Shown here piece after piece: positions 46,870 to 58,639 of a stretch of DNA of 64,000 nucleotides. The notes beneath the pieces were generated by a model. The model was not told the DNA's origin and did not search any database. It saw only the letters and a program-made list of their open reading frames with translations. Origin of the DNA: Coptis chinensis (lineage: Eukaryota > Streptophyta > Magnoliopsida > Ranunculales > Ranunculaceae); NCBI GenBank assembly GCA_015680905.1, contig CM027381.1, forward strand, positions 71,103,501-71,167,500, read 5' to 3'. Within the stretch, counting starts at the first letter, position 1; each line of letters opens with the position of its first letter. A program made the translations under genes and the position numbers.

Positions 46870-47105
46870 TGATTAGGGGTGGTCAAGTCGAGTCGAGCGA
46901 GTATTGGCATGCTCAGATTCGGCTCGTGAGTTTTCGAGTCGAGTTCGAGCCGAGGTCAAACTCAATGTCGAGCTCCACTTTGTGCTCAAACTTGACTCGA
47001 TTTGAATTATAATTAGCTCGAGCTCGACTCGACTCGACTCGTTTTACAAAACGAGCTCGAGTGAAGCTCGACTGCTCGAGCTCGAGACTCGTAGGTCATG
47101 AGCTT
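46870..47105. mobile_element. CTCGAG/GAGTCGAG-rich hAT-like terminus
   Basis: The block starts TTAGGGGTGGTCAAG and is filled with GAGTCGAGC, CTCGAGCTCGA and GACTCGACTCG motifs in both orientations. A TAGGGGTGG start followed by such self-complementary subterminal repeats is typical of plant hAT non-autonomous elements. The opposite terminus was not found, so it may be truncated by the block that follows. Confidence 0.4.
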
Positions 47106-47209
47106 GCATCTGGAAACAGTGGCATATATACTCAAAATTGTTGAATAAACCCCATTTTTGTATGATTTAAGTACAAAAATTCCAAAAAACGTAACCAAGG
47201 TCTGATTCT

Positions 47210-49140
47210 AAGTCACAGTTAGAACTGGTGCTTACACCGGGCGGTTGTCGTTGCCTTAAAGTTACTAACTACAAGTAAAAGAGAGAGTCCCCTGTGGAAC
47301 TTGATGAGGATTATATTCACTTTAGCTGGGTATTGCGGACATACCAAAGATGGGGATGAAAACAAAAAGGGAAAGAGTCGTCTTACTCGGGAGCGCCAAG
47401 CCTTAGTAAAACAAGATGTGATTTGATCTCAACCTCGATCTCTATAGTTACTCATCACACTACAAAAGACCAATCTCTTGTTACTAATATTCGTAATCCG
47501 GGGACCACATCATTTATGTATGCTCTCGCCAAGAAGGGTACTACCTCTCACAACATCCCCGCGAGGGGTAGGTGGTAGTTTGGTTTAGCTTTACCCCCAA
47601 CCCGCACCCGAACTTATATCTAATTTAGGCAGGGGCTGGGTAGGTGCGTAAAGTCGTCTTTCGGGGACATGCTTTGTTGAAGACATCTCTATACCCATTC
47701 AGGAGTGAAGGGCCTAGTAGGCTCCTCCTCTTGGAGAGATAAGTACTAATTGAGATAGGGCAGGTCCTTGTAGAATTGGTTGGCTTTGAGGTCCTCGTAG
47801 CTAGGCATGAAGGATCGAATCTCTTCTTGTGATGGACTTCTTCCCCGCTTCATCACCCTAGGAGAGAGCAAGATCTTCCTCCTCTGGTAGGTTTATAGGA
47901 AGCTAGGATAGATTTTAACCTATTAGATGTAGCCATCCGGTTCTTCCCCGTAATCCAAGATTGCAACTATCGAAGAGCGTAAGAAAGGAAAAGAAGTAAG
48001 AAAGGGTATGCAAGCAAGGAGAATCTCTTTATCTTCCTATAGTGCATTGTGATGAGTAGCTTCATTTCTTATCGCGATCTATTCTAGAAGGAGATGCAAG
48101 CTATCTTCCTATGGATTTTAAACTTCTTCTTTCCTGTTAGTTATTGCCCTGTAAGCTCTCTAAGGTGGTTATTCCTTCTTAAATGGATGTTCCTAGTGAG
48201 TTGTAGTACTTAGATTAACTTCCTTGAGTTCTTTGTAGTTTCTCTTTTTAAGTTTATAAAGGATAAGGAAAGACAAGAATGTATTAGATTGGGCTTTCCC
48301 TTTTGGGAAGTAGGATGTAGCCTCACTTCGTAACTAGCTTGCAGTTCTCTAAGGGGAGTGAAGCGAGGTCCCTCCTCTATCTAGAGGGAGGAGCGAACGT
48401 CTAAGAGTATGATCTACTTTTTTCTTTTGATAGCTCGATAGTGAAACCCGAGGCAAGTAGCTAACCCGCGAAAGTGCTTTCAGATTCAAATAGCCCCGGT
48501 TTCTCATTCAAGAAGTATCTTAAGCGAAGTTCGTTAAGGCGGCGAGGAGGTTGTTGTTCGTGTTGAGAGAGCTTCGACCGTCGCCATGCTTCTTAGATCG
48601 AGTCAACGCGCCTTTATTTCTTGGTGCCTATGTTATCTAGGAATCTAAGATTCCGCTTTTAACATTTATCACTTTCGCTTATGAGTCGGAGTAGACAAAT
48701 GTTCCATCCATCCGATTTTGTACGGCAATGACCAAGTATAGTCCCATTCGAATTAAGAGGAATGACGATGTTGGCCGAGACCCTATTTCTTATCTTGTCT
48801 TGAAGGTCATTTTGCTACTGGCAGATGGAAGTTGCCAAGAGTTACGCTCACCATGGCGGAGTGATCCTCTTCCTATTGATCAAAAGCGCCACCTGGTTTA
48901 GAATTCTATTCTAAGGGCACCCCAAAGATCTCAAGTGATTAGGCAGGCTTTCAAAGAAATAACGAACTTCGCCCGCAGCTTTCAAAGTTGGTTTATTGAT
49001 GCTTGATGACATACCTTAATTGCTAGCAAGAAGATTCCACAAAGCTTTAAAGGCTTTGAAAAAGTCCCACCCCTTAATAAAAGCTTATGGCCTAAGAAAT
49101 TCTTTTAAGTTTAGATGTTGTAAAATTTCAACTCACACGC
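47210..49140. other. GC-richer block resembling plant mitochondrial intergenic DNA (candidate NUMT)
   Basis: For about 1.9 kb the composition rises to the mid-40s percent GC by eye, with none of the surrounding AT-rich or transposon texture. Phrases such as GATAGTGAAACCCGAGGC, GGGAGTGAAGCGAGGTCCC and CTCGGGAGCGCCAAGCC have the character of plant mitochondrial noncoding DNA. No mitochondrial gene or tRNA was identified. The call rests on texture and memory, so an unrelated repeat remains possible. Confidence 0.4.
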
Positions 49141-49156
49141 TGCATACAAACTAAAA

Positions 49157-49346
49157 GAGGTTACCCGACTTGCTAGTTTTCCAAATCACGATGTCTTATA
49201 TTGTCTTTTCTTCTTATGCGTCGACTATTTTCGCTTTTACAAATGTGCTTCTTTTTTCGATGTTCATTATCTCCATGGCGGCTTTAAAGTTTTACATGAG
49301 TCGTTCTCGCAAAGTTTTCCTAGTCGATTTAAGATGCTTGAATTAG
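49157..49346 (+). pseudogene. 3-ketoacyl-CoA synthase-like N-terminal fragment
   Basis: An ATG at 49191 opens a 51-codon frame ending at TAG 49344-49346. It has a hydrophobic stretch (VLLFSMFIISMAALKFYM) followed by SRSRKVFLVDLRC. In 3-ketoacyl-CoA synthases (ER enzymes of very-long-chain fatty acid elongation) the second membrane helix is followed by the family text YFMSRPRxVYLVDFxCYKP, which this resembles. Similarity stops after the cysteine. Upstream in frame, KRLPDLLV recalls the family's early R-LPDFL motif, but the intervening part is too short. This is a captured or residual fragment, not a gene. Confidence 0.4.
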
Positions 49347-49699
49347 ATTGGGTTTTTTTTGTTAGTGTGTGGAGGGGGGATTTAATAGAGGAGTATAGTT
49401 TGCCTAGATACATGCACACCTTAGATATAGATTGGCATGCATGATCTTTGCACTTTTCAGTGTTTTTAGAAGTTGACTTACTACGTGCTAAAACTCAATA
49501 ATTCCTTACTCACTATTTTTTTTCTTTGAGAATGTCAGTCTAGTTCGAGTAGGGATTTCGTTCCAACTTCTAAGACAAGAATTTAAATGATCACAACTGG
49601 AATCTACACTTTGGAGAACTAAGTGAGAAGGATTTTATAGATAGATTTTTTTTTACACAAGTTATCTAAAATTTGTAAGTTTGTTTATAGTTAAATGAA

Positions 49700-50959
49700 A
49701 GAGAGAGAGAGAGATAGGGAAGGATTAATCCTACTCATGCAAGGCCTAGCTACAAGTCTTTTAGAAACAGGTCACTACCATCTCAAATCCCTAACATAAT
49801 ATACCTATCTCTAAACATATCATGCTAGCATGTAGAATTGAAATGATATTTCATCTCTAAAATATCATTCCAACTCCTAGTTCTATTTTACAACAATTGA
49901 TCAGATAATTGTCAATCTCTGTCATTTTGGGACAGGATGAAAAATAGAACCTAAGTCTTTTAAGTAGTGATTTTGGAATCCTAAATTTGTAGCATGATCC
50001 TCACATGAGCATCATTAACCCTCCCCTTGGGAGAGTTTTAGCTCATGATCCTAGGATTGAATTAAACTACAAGAAGATATGTGAAATGAAAAAGAAAGAG
50101 AATGAAACAAGAAAACTACAACCTGTTTACCTAAATGAAGAAGAGTTTATTAAAAACTAGAGAGAGTTCTCCCATTAACAAGTTACAAGCTTTTCTCTAA
50201 AAACTAAGAACTAAAAAAACAAAATTAAAGACATGGATGTAAATGAAAAGTAAAAGTCAAAGAAGTAAAAGCCTCCAACTCCCAAAATCAGCCCCCCTTT
50301 ACATAAGAGAGCCTTTTTCTCTTCTCCCACGTGAAACACTCTCCTCTCATTTATTTTTCACTTATCCACAACTAACTCCCATTTGACACCTTTCATTTTT
50401 TTAGATAATCATCACCTAAATCCAACTAACTCATTAACTTCATGCAAGGTGTCAAAATTGCACCAATTATTTGCACCTTTGTCTTGACTTGCATGATGAC
50501 TCATCAAATCTTATGGGCCCGCTTAGTGGGTCCACGTACAGTGTCCAGTGGCAGTCCGGTCTTTTGGCATTTTTACAACTTCCCGCCTATTTGTAGAGTT
50601 CATCGCGACCGATCGTCGGAGCAGCTCACTCGTCGCGATTCGAGTCCCGGGTTCAAGAGATATGAGCTTCGGAAGTTTGATGCTTAAATGCATGTAATCC
50701 CGTTTTTCGATGGATTCTCGTACTATTTGAGTCTTTGGGCTTTAGTCCGAATTTGTTGGGCTTCATATGGGCTTGATCGGAAGGCATGTGTATACTCCCT
50801 ATCCGCGCTTAAATGCGGCTTTATCATAATTTTTACATTAGTTGCTCCAACCCCGCAAAAACACGAAGATGCGATTATTTCATGATTATTAAGCACAAAA
50901 TTGACCGAAATGTTATGTCTCTACAGGTTTTTATAATACATTTTTGGGTGCTTATCACA
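49700..50959 (-). repeat. Probable 3' LTR of the minus-strand Gypsy (Athila/Tat-like) element
   Basis: On the minus strand the LTR starts TGTGATAAGCACCC at about 50959, just after a GCTTGAGGACAAGC motif and the tract TTTGGGAGTGG. The start is the same kind of PPT/LTR junction as at positions 1-64, but the LTR bodies differ. The outer end is not defined; the sequence near 49700 is a guess from texture. Confidence 0.5.
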
Positions 50960-52420
50960 CCACTCCCAAACAGCATTTTGCTTGTCCTCAAGCAAAGAAG
51001 AGACATTAAAACAGATAAGTGGCCAAACCGCGGCATTCTAAGCTAAGTCTCGTTTCGCAGAGTGCGGTTGCATTGACCATATGCAACAAGGCCTTAAACC
51101 ACTAGGAATTCCCTAGTGGACGAGTTATAGCCTCGTGAGAGTTTTCCAGAGAAGATACTCACAAACTTCATTTATACTACAATGACTTAGTAACAAAAGC
51201 TTGTTTCCTAAATTAATCTCAGATATCTATACATCTCCTTAGCGGGGAACGAGGATTAATTCTTTCGAAACTCAAGTTAATATGCATACAATAATTAAAA
51301 CATCTACATATGAGTATGCATTCAGTGAATTTACATTGAATTGCAAAAGCTGTGGGCTGTTTTCGGATTCTTTGGAGAGTGTACCTAAATGGGTTCTCAC
51401 ATGTATGTGTAGAAACACAAATTCGCTTCATAATTTTCCCACTCGGGTTTTGTTAACTCCAAAGCAGCAAGTGTGGGCACACTTTTCCTCACATACCGAT
51501 GACAAATGAGGAGCCGAGGTAGATCAATCACATCTACTACTTATTATCACACCATCCTACTCCTAATTGAGCTAGAGGTCTTTATTAGGTATTATGGGGC
51601 TTAGGTGATAGTGTAGAAAGAAATGGAAGTGGAAGATCAAAAATGATAAGTATAAGAGAATAAGGTCTTCAAGATATTTACACTTGAGAAATCCTTGTTT
51701 TTTTTCCCGCCCTACCGAAGTTTTTTCCTACCTTGCTCTTAAGCCTTATTTTTTTTTTTTATTTTTTTTTTTTTTAGGCTTAAGAAACATGATCCCGTTT
51801 ATTTATTTATTTTTTTTTTTTGAAGCAGGTAACTAACTTTTATTTGGAACAAGTCTTCTTTGATTTTTCTACATTTCATCCCTATTTTCATACTCATCAC
51901 TTAGGTAGGTTCTTTTATTTGGGGTTAATATATGGGTAAGGAATTTTTGGTGAAAGTGAAAGGTTTGATGAAAGGTTCAAATTGGAGTGACTAGCGGTAA
52001 AATTTGTAACAGGTAATAATTTATAGCTATGTCGATCCAAAGAATGCCTAAATTCTCGCCTAGGTTGGATGGTGATCAAGTAAGTCGACGCGTGATTTTC
52101 TATTCGAAAACTACTCCTCTCGTGGTCATTACTCACAAATCACTCATATCGAGGCTTTTGGTTAGATTCTCACAGATTGATAGTTTAAGTAGACTAACCG
52201 TGGTTTTAAACTTATTGTCATGTACAATCAATGATACTCAGTGCATGAATACTCATAAAAAGATATAAAACTATTCAATGCAGACGATTAGCTTAAGTTT
52301 CTTTAAAACGAATCATAATTCAATGCTAATGTGAGACTTCTAGATAATTTTCATCATTGAAAAAAGAAATAATACATTTATATATAAGAAAATTACATTT
52401 ACTAACAAGAAAAATAGAAA

Positions 52421-52422
<2 letters not shown>

Positions 52423-52489
<67 letters not shown>
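52423..52489. repeat. (AT)n microsatellite
   Basis: About 33 uninterrupted AT dinucleotides inside the 3' region of the Gypsy element. Confidence 0.97.
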
Positions 52490-52490
<1 letters not shown>

Positions 52491-52689
52491 TCCCAAACAG
52501 AGTGATGATTAGTCTTCAAATAGAAATAGATAAAGAAAGGAATTACCCGATAACCGAAACAAAATTAGATTTTGGATTGCCGGAACGTAAAATTGTGGTA
52601 ACATAATATATTATACGAAAAAAAAAAAAAAACAAAGAAAAACAATAGCACACTATATACAATTATATACGTTAGATATATGTACAATT

Positions 52690-53879
52690 CCTTACTCAAG
52701 TTTACCATCCGGGATGTGGTGAAGGTCCGGCCTCTTTTTCGTTGAAATGCATTTCCTTAGTATATCGCCAAAAGATAACGATTCCCAAATGGTGGCCCAT
52801 TCTTGTTCACCGTGATTCGCTCAAATGTTTCATCATTTTATCATCGCTTGATAACAAATCTAACATGTCTCAAGTATCGCGCGGGACGCTTCCATTGCCT
52901 AAACCTTAATGAACGAATTATCTTGTTTGTCGGGCACATAGAATCTATTTTGACCTACCATGAAAAGTAGCTGAAAACCGTGGGAAATGTGTCTTCATAA
53001 TTCGCAAGCGATTACATGTAAAAGTATATACTAATCCCGAAAAAGTACGAGCTCGTTTCAAATTGGAGATAAATAGTTTAAGATATCAAAGAATGTATGA
53101 CTCCTCGCAAGCAAGCGATTAAAGACTACACATGCAAAGATCATTCGGTAGAAAAATGCCAATCTCCCATGATGTTAAGAAGGACAAACAACATCGCATT
53201 TCCCATGTTCATGGTCATGCCGGGCTAAGGGAATGGTGATGTCCGCCATCCGCCAAGTTTAGTTCCTTCATCTTTAATTTCAAGACCGCCACCAGATGCG
53301 CGCTTAAAAAGCAGCCATGAAAAGGAACGAGTAGAGTTGTGATAAATGTATGGCCATGTTGTTGCCGGCTTCGTGATATGGAAGATCTAAAGTCAGGGCA
53401 AGTGTTGCCTCCGAAAAGACATGGTTTGTGCCACCAACTTTGATTGTGAATCCATCTAAGAAAAAAAACCATGAGCGTTGAATGCTTTGGTGTATCTTCC
53501 ATATTAGCATAAAAGTAGGCCGCCAAACTTGGAGAATAAGTTTGGTCGTATTAATAACAAGGGAAGACCACCCGATGTTAGTAATGCAATCACGGAAATG
53601 AAGTCCATAAGTATTGGAATCCATCATGGCCTGAAATGATTGCTCAGTGGATGAGTTTCGAGGTGTCCCGCTTGATGAAGATGCTACGCTCGATGAAGAT
53701 GCCATGTTTGATGGAGTGGAGTGATGGGGAAAGATATGAGAAGAAATATGTCCAAGAAAATTTTGATTGGATGGAGGAATGAGTATGCAAGAAGATAAAA
53801 CCTCCCCGTAATCAAGTTTAAAAGAACACGTTAAAATTGTTATTATCACAACTTGAAATATGACAATCCTAGTAGGCAT
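52690..53879 (-). pseudogene. Athila-type extra ORF, N-terminal part (degenerate)
   Basis: The open frame at 53879-53304 includes a serine-rich start (MASSSSVASSSSGTPRNSS) and then FQAMMDSNTYGLHFRDCITNIGW, similar to the N-terminal region of the additional ORF that follows pol in Athila-like elements (a plant transposon protein domain). Downstream similarity is scattered across frames (GNRY-type and RHVRFVIKR text near 52.7-53.0 kb). The function of this ORF in live elements is uncertain. The frame is broken several times. Confidence 0.5.
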
Positions 53880-54023
53880 TTCTTACAAAAGAAGATACAA
53901 AGATAACAGAAATACTTAATAATAATAATTTTATTTTATTTATTTTGGGGAAAGTTGAGTTTTGTAAAAACAGAACGCAACCTTTTTTTTTTTTTTTTAC
54001 CATTATTATTATTATTATTTTTT

Positions 54024-54845
54024 TTATGGTTCAGAATGATGATAAGGATGGTGATGGGAATGCAGATTGTGGACAACACTGTTCAGTTCATTAATTTGTT
54101 GGCTAAGCTGGATTTGAAGGGTTCCCTGGTTGCCAGAGATCGTAGTTTGATTCTCTATTAGAAGAGTGTGATTTTCTAATGACTGAGAGTGAGTTTCCAA
54201 TAGTGCCTCTTGATCAAAGATCATGCATCGCTTTGACGCTCTTGGAAATCCATAAGACTTTTGATGATGATTTCCCGACGCGGCGTGGAGTTCCCTCATT
54301 CCTTGATGAAGAATTTGAATACCTTCCATGGGATTAAAATGTTCTCGCGATGGCACTTTCATCAAAGAAATGTGCAGAGTTTGAGTTTTGGCCATCCATT
54401 TCATTTGGCAGTAGTATCCAAGGCCCAAGAACCACCGCACGCCTTTGTGAAGTATTGTAACAAGTGCTCTTTGAAGAGGTATTTCGAGAAACCGGCCGGA
54501 TAACCCCAACGCATCATAATTTTCGTGACTAAAAAAGGCAGAGGTGCTAACCTTTTTTGTTCTTCCGGTGATTGCTCCAGAGGTGTTGGATTATACAAAA
54601 ATCATCTCTTTGATTCTCGCGATAATCCAAAGTAGGTGTAATTGAGGCTTGGTGACTTCAGATTGGTGTGACGCACTCCACCACATTCGGTCCCAAACCG
54701 GTGGAGCACAACTCGTTGATTTTGTTTCAAAAGAGTTGAAGAACAACGTGATTTTTATTTCCGACTTCGCCATGAGATACGGTGGCCCGTAGTAATTTTT
54801 TGACGGAATTAAATGGGGACTCGAAAAGATCGAACCCCGAGTCAT
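54024..54845 (-). pseudogene. Athila-type extra ORF, C-terminal part (degenerate)
   Basis: Adjacent minus-strand frames give IPSKNYYGPPYLMAKSEIK, WDRMWWSASHQSEVTK, then a glutamine/histidine-rich coiled tail ending HHHPYHHSEP and a stop at about 54024. The pattern (globular part, long coiled segment, short end) fits the C-terminal half of the post-pol ORF of Athila elements. Because it lies upstream of the N-terminal part at 53.9-52.7 kb, the two cannot be one collinear ORF. Confidence 0.4.
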
Positions 54846-55599
54846 TCATTGAATTTGAAGTATGTCGGAGATAACTTCCTTAGTTAATTCAAAGCGTTGT
54901 CCATAGGCATGGAAACAGAATTTTCCATTTTCAGGTCCGCTTAAATTGGTAGAACATCAAGACCAAATCTCTCGAATAGGCGCGCTCGCATGATATAGAA
55001 GAGGCATCCATCCTCGACGCATAATTTCTCGTGGTCATAAAAAGGAGAAAATCGCCATCATCAAAAATTTTCAAGTAGTTCTTCTCGGTACTATCTTTCT
55101 TGGTTGATCCATTTGGAAGGATAATTGATGGAAGGATAGTGTAGAAACCTGTGGTAATGAGAATGGCTGAAATGAAGAGATTTATAGCAAATATAGGATC
55201 CGTACTTAATCAGGATGTCAAGTGCATCTAGATCTCAACTTACAAGTGAAACATGTGATGTTGGTATCCCTAATTATGTACAAGCAGCTATGGGTATCCA
55301 TAGTATGTCTTTTTCATGTCGTGTCCAAAACAATTAATGAGGTCTTAAAATGATAGAGAATTCGGAGGAAGTTTTTCACAGGTGGCAGTTAGACCTTCAC
55401 GTAATTTCAAAATTTATGATCATACCTCAATAATAGAAGATAGATAGAATAATTGAGCTGCGTGCGTGACAAGTGTTAGGCGTACCGTGTAGCGTGCGCA
55501 ATCTTCTCTGAAAACAATAAGTTGAGTTTGATTTATTTTATTGCGTTATTGATTTTTCTTATTTGTTATGGTTTTGATAACTATTTTATGTTTATGATA

Positions 55600-56230
55600 A
55601 GGTAAAAATACAACTAATATACCCAATTTATTAAAAGGATGCTCCTCCATTTAGCACGTGAACCCGCATAAAATGGTTGAGAATTATTTAACACACCATA
55701 GTAATATACAAAGCGACAAAGGGAAAGAGATATGGAGGTTACATAGATCTAGATATTCCGGATGAAGTTATGCATGATCGACAGTAGAATAATGACAAAT
55801 ACTGTTATCACGAATAATCGCGGACATGACCATTCATTCACGTTGTTCCTTTTCCAATCGCCGATCGGATCCATTGTTTGGAATGAAAAGATAATATGTG
55901 AAGATTAAGCTTTGGATAGTGAGAGAATGAGGTGAGTGAAGGGTGATGAGGAGGTCGGAATTTATAGGCAAAAAATCGACCGCTTTTGGATATCCGACCG
56001 CTTGTGGATATCCGATTTTTTTTTTTTTTTAATAATTACGATGGAGATAACATTTGGGTTTTGTGACCGCATTAATTGATTTGGGTCGGTTCTAATTTTG
56101 GTCCAAGCCCAAATGAATTCGAAATTTCGCTTTTATGTCCAAAAATTTCAAACACGAATTTCGATTCATTTCAATTCCAAATTAAACTAATCGAATGCTA
56201 AAATGATCGGCATTAAAAATGCCATCCATC
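55600..56230 (-). promoter_or_regulatory. Promoter-like block on the minus strand
   Basis: Read on the minus strand, two copies of a GGATATCC-containing unit (ATCCACAAGCGG/ATCCAAAAGCGG context) precede GCCTATAAATTCC at about 55960, then a CT-rich leader (TTCACTCACCTCATTCTCTC) and a short frame MDPIGDWKRNN near 55873 that stops after 41 codons. This layout, direct repeats, TATA box and CT-rich leader, looks like the U3-R part of an LTR or a gene promoter. Confidence 0.35.
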
Positions 56231-56254
56231 GGAATATGAAGAAGGCACCTTCAA

Positions 56255-56258
<4 letters not shown>

Positions 56259-56290
<32 letters not shown>

Positions 56291-56345
56291 TTTTTTATTT
56301 TTTTTTAATTTTTTATTTTTTTATTTTTTTATTTTTTTTTTTTTA
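56259..56345. repeat. Long T/A-rich homopolymer tract
   Basis: More than 80 bases of almost pure T with scattered A (poly-A on the minus strand). It could be a poly-A tail from a retroposed sequence or simple slippage. Confidence 0.9.
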
Positions 56346-56779
56346 TATACAAATGTACAAGTGGAGATGAACGCGGGCAATGTACAAGGGAAGATGTATG
56401 TGTCATTATACAAAAGAACGTGACAACAACACCGACTACAAGAAGAAAATCATTACAATAAAAAATCGGCAACCGCCATGTCGGCTGGGGCTTAACCTAA
56501 TCCAGCCTAGACCGCGGGCTTAACCTTTATGTTTTGGGGGCCTAGGGTTCGTGATCGGTACCATCCCCGACCAATGTGCAATGGTCTAATAATAATATTA
56601 CCCTTAGTACATATGGTATAGTTTTTCAAACCGCCCGAACGGCCATCAAATAGAAAACTATTCGGGTTGGCTCGGTGAAATCCATTGCCCGCGCTTAACG
56701 TGGGACTATCCGTGTTGTTCATCACGACTCTCTTTGTGCACAATGCAAGGGTGAAAATAAAATACAAGTATATACATGT

Positions 56780-56876
56780 GGAGTCTTTTAACGCCGATCC
56801 TCTTTTAATGTGAGTCTTTTAACGCCGATCCTCAAGACTAATGTGAGTCTTTTAACGCCGATCCTCAAGATTTAAT
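56780..56876. repeat. Three tandem copies of a roughly 36-bp unit
   Basis: The unit contains GAGTCTTTTAACGCCGATCC. Three copies in series, near identical, lie between the polymer tract and the integrase region. Confidence 0.85.
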
Positions 56877-57373
56877 CCCACCCGTGGGAGTAACGGACGA
56901 CGACGAAGTTTATCTTGGCCGAGCTGGTGTCGCATAATAATATACCTTATACCGCTCATATCGGATAGTAAATCAAGACTGGACGTAAAGGTGTTTGACA
57001 ATTCATACACCACCCCATCCTTCGCGACGCCGCTGAAAGCAAAAAGTATCGCTAACCATTACCTATTCGAGATGGGTGAGATTTACACCAAATGATGAGC
57101 TGGAGTTCGCGAGGAAGAGAATAGAAAAGGGAAGAGAAGGAAGGCCGGGAAATTTTGGTACCCATTGTTTACCGTAAGGCACGCTTTGCTCGATGAACGT
57201 AAGACATTTATACTCGGGCCTGAAATAGAGTTTTTGTGGACTAAGGTTCCGGGCGCTTTGCAACCACACACTCTAGGAGCTTTTTTAGAGAAGAAAATAG
57301 AAGAGGGCCCGGCTACCCTAATGGTGTACTTTCCTTGTTTTAAACACGGAAAAAAAATACACCAAATGAATCT

Positions 57374-57889
57374 TTAGTCTTTATAGACTGGATCTTTGAG
57401 AAGAGTCTTTTCGACATCTGGAGAACGCAACTCATGATAATGTTTAAGGCGTTGGCCATTTACTTGAAATTCCCTGTCATCGTTTTCATTTTTCAAAGAG
57501 ATAGCCCCATAAGGTTTGACAGCAGAGACAGTGAAAGGACCAGACCATCGAGTTTTTAGTTTTCCTGGAAAAATGTGTAATCTCGAGTTGTACAACAAAA
57601 CTTTTTGACCAATTTTGAATTCTTTTCTTAATATGTGCTTATCATGCACTCTTTTCATGTTGGCTTTATAGGATTTCGAGAGATCATAGGCATCACTCCG
57701 AATCTCTTCAAGCTCATTTAACTGCAATTTTCGCTTCTCGCCTGCCGCATCGGTATTATAATTTAGGCTTTTGATAGCCCATAGAGCACGATGCTCGAGT
57801 TCAACTGGAAGATGACAAGGTTTACCAAAAACGAGGCGGTAAGGGGACATGCCTATAGGTGTCTTAAAAGTCGCTCTATATGCCCACAA
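57374..57889 (-). pseudogene. Gypsy integrase C-terminal region (open 171-codon frame)
   Basis: The frame starts [22 protein letters not shown], the usual text after the catalytic core of plant Gypsy integrases. It continues through a basic helix ([16 protein letters not shown]) to [21 protein letters not shown] and [10 protein letters not shown], the GPY/F module. The stop at about 57374 ends it normally. Integrase upstream (57.9-58.6 kb) is interrupted by stops, so no full protein is likely. Confidence 0.85.
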
Positions 57890-58614
57890 GGCATCGATAA
57901 TCGAAGAGACCGCCTTTTCTAGATGGATTAACTGTCTTTTCTAAAATTGATTTAATCTCTATTAGAGACTTCTACTTGGCCACTGGTCTGAGGATGATAC
58001 GGAGTTGCCACTTTGTGAGTAACTCCATATTTCTTTACTAATGATTCAAAAATTTTATTATAGAAATGTTTTCCCCCATCACTAATTATAGCTTTGGGAA
58101 CGCCAAATCGAGAGAAAATATGTTCCTTTACTAAAAAAATATGACCGCTTTATGATCATTCACACGACATGCCAACGCTTCAATCCATTTTGACACATAG
58201 TCAACAGCTACTAGTATGTATAGGAAGCCATGACTATTTGGAAAAGGACCCATAAAGTCGATCCCCATACATCAAAAATTTCTACAATTAAAATTGGATT
58301 TAAGGGCATCATATTGCGTTGAGTAATGCGCCCTAGTGCCGACAAATGGGTTGCATGCTTTGCAATGCTCGTGGTGCATCTTTAAACGGCGTTGGCCAAT
58401 AAAATCCACATTGTAGGACCTTGGCTGCAGTTTTCTTTACCACTGAAATGACCACCACAAGATTGTTCATGGCAAAAGGATAACACGCCATTATGTTCCG
58501 GTCGAATGCAACGGCGATCGTTTGGTCGGAACAATACTTAAAGAGGTAGGGATCATCCCAAAAATAAAATTTCACAAGTGGATAAGAACTTCTTTTCGGT
58601 CCGCTCGAGTCCAA
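57890..58614 (-). pseudogene. Gypsy integrase N-terminal and core region, broken
   Basis: The segment at 58614-58333 has family text DDPYLFKYCSDQTI, KTAAKVLQCGFYWPTPFKDA, including remains of the His-His-Cys-Cys zinc region with residues lost (FAMNNLVVV where HHSEAYGGH-type text is expected). The core region 58.3-57.9 kb is spread over frames with several stops. Confidence 0.75.
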
Positions 58615-58639
58615 GATGAAGGGACCTCCTCGGTAACTA

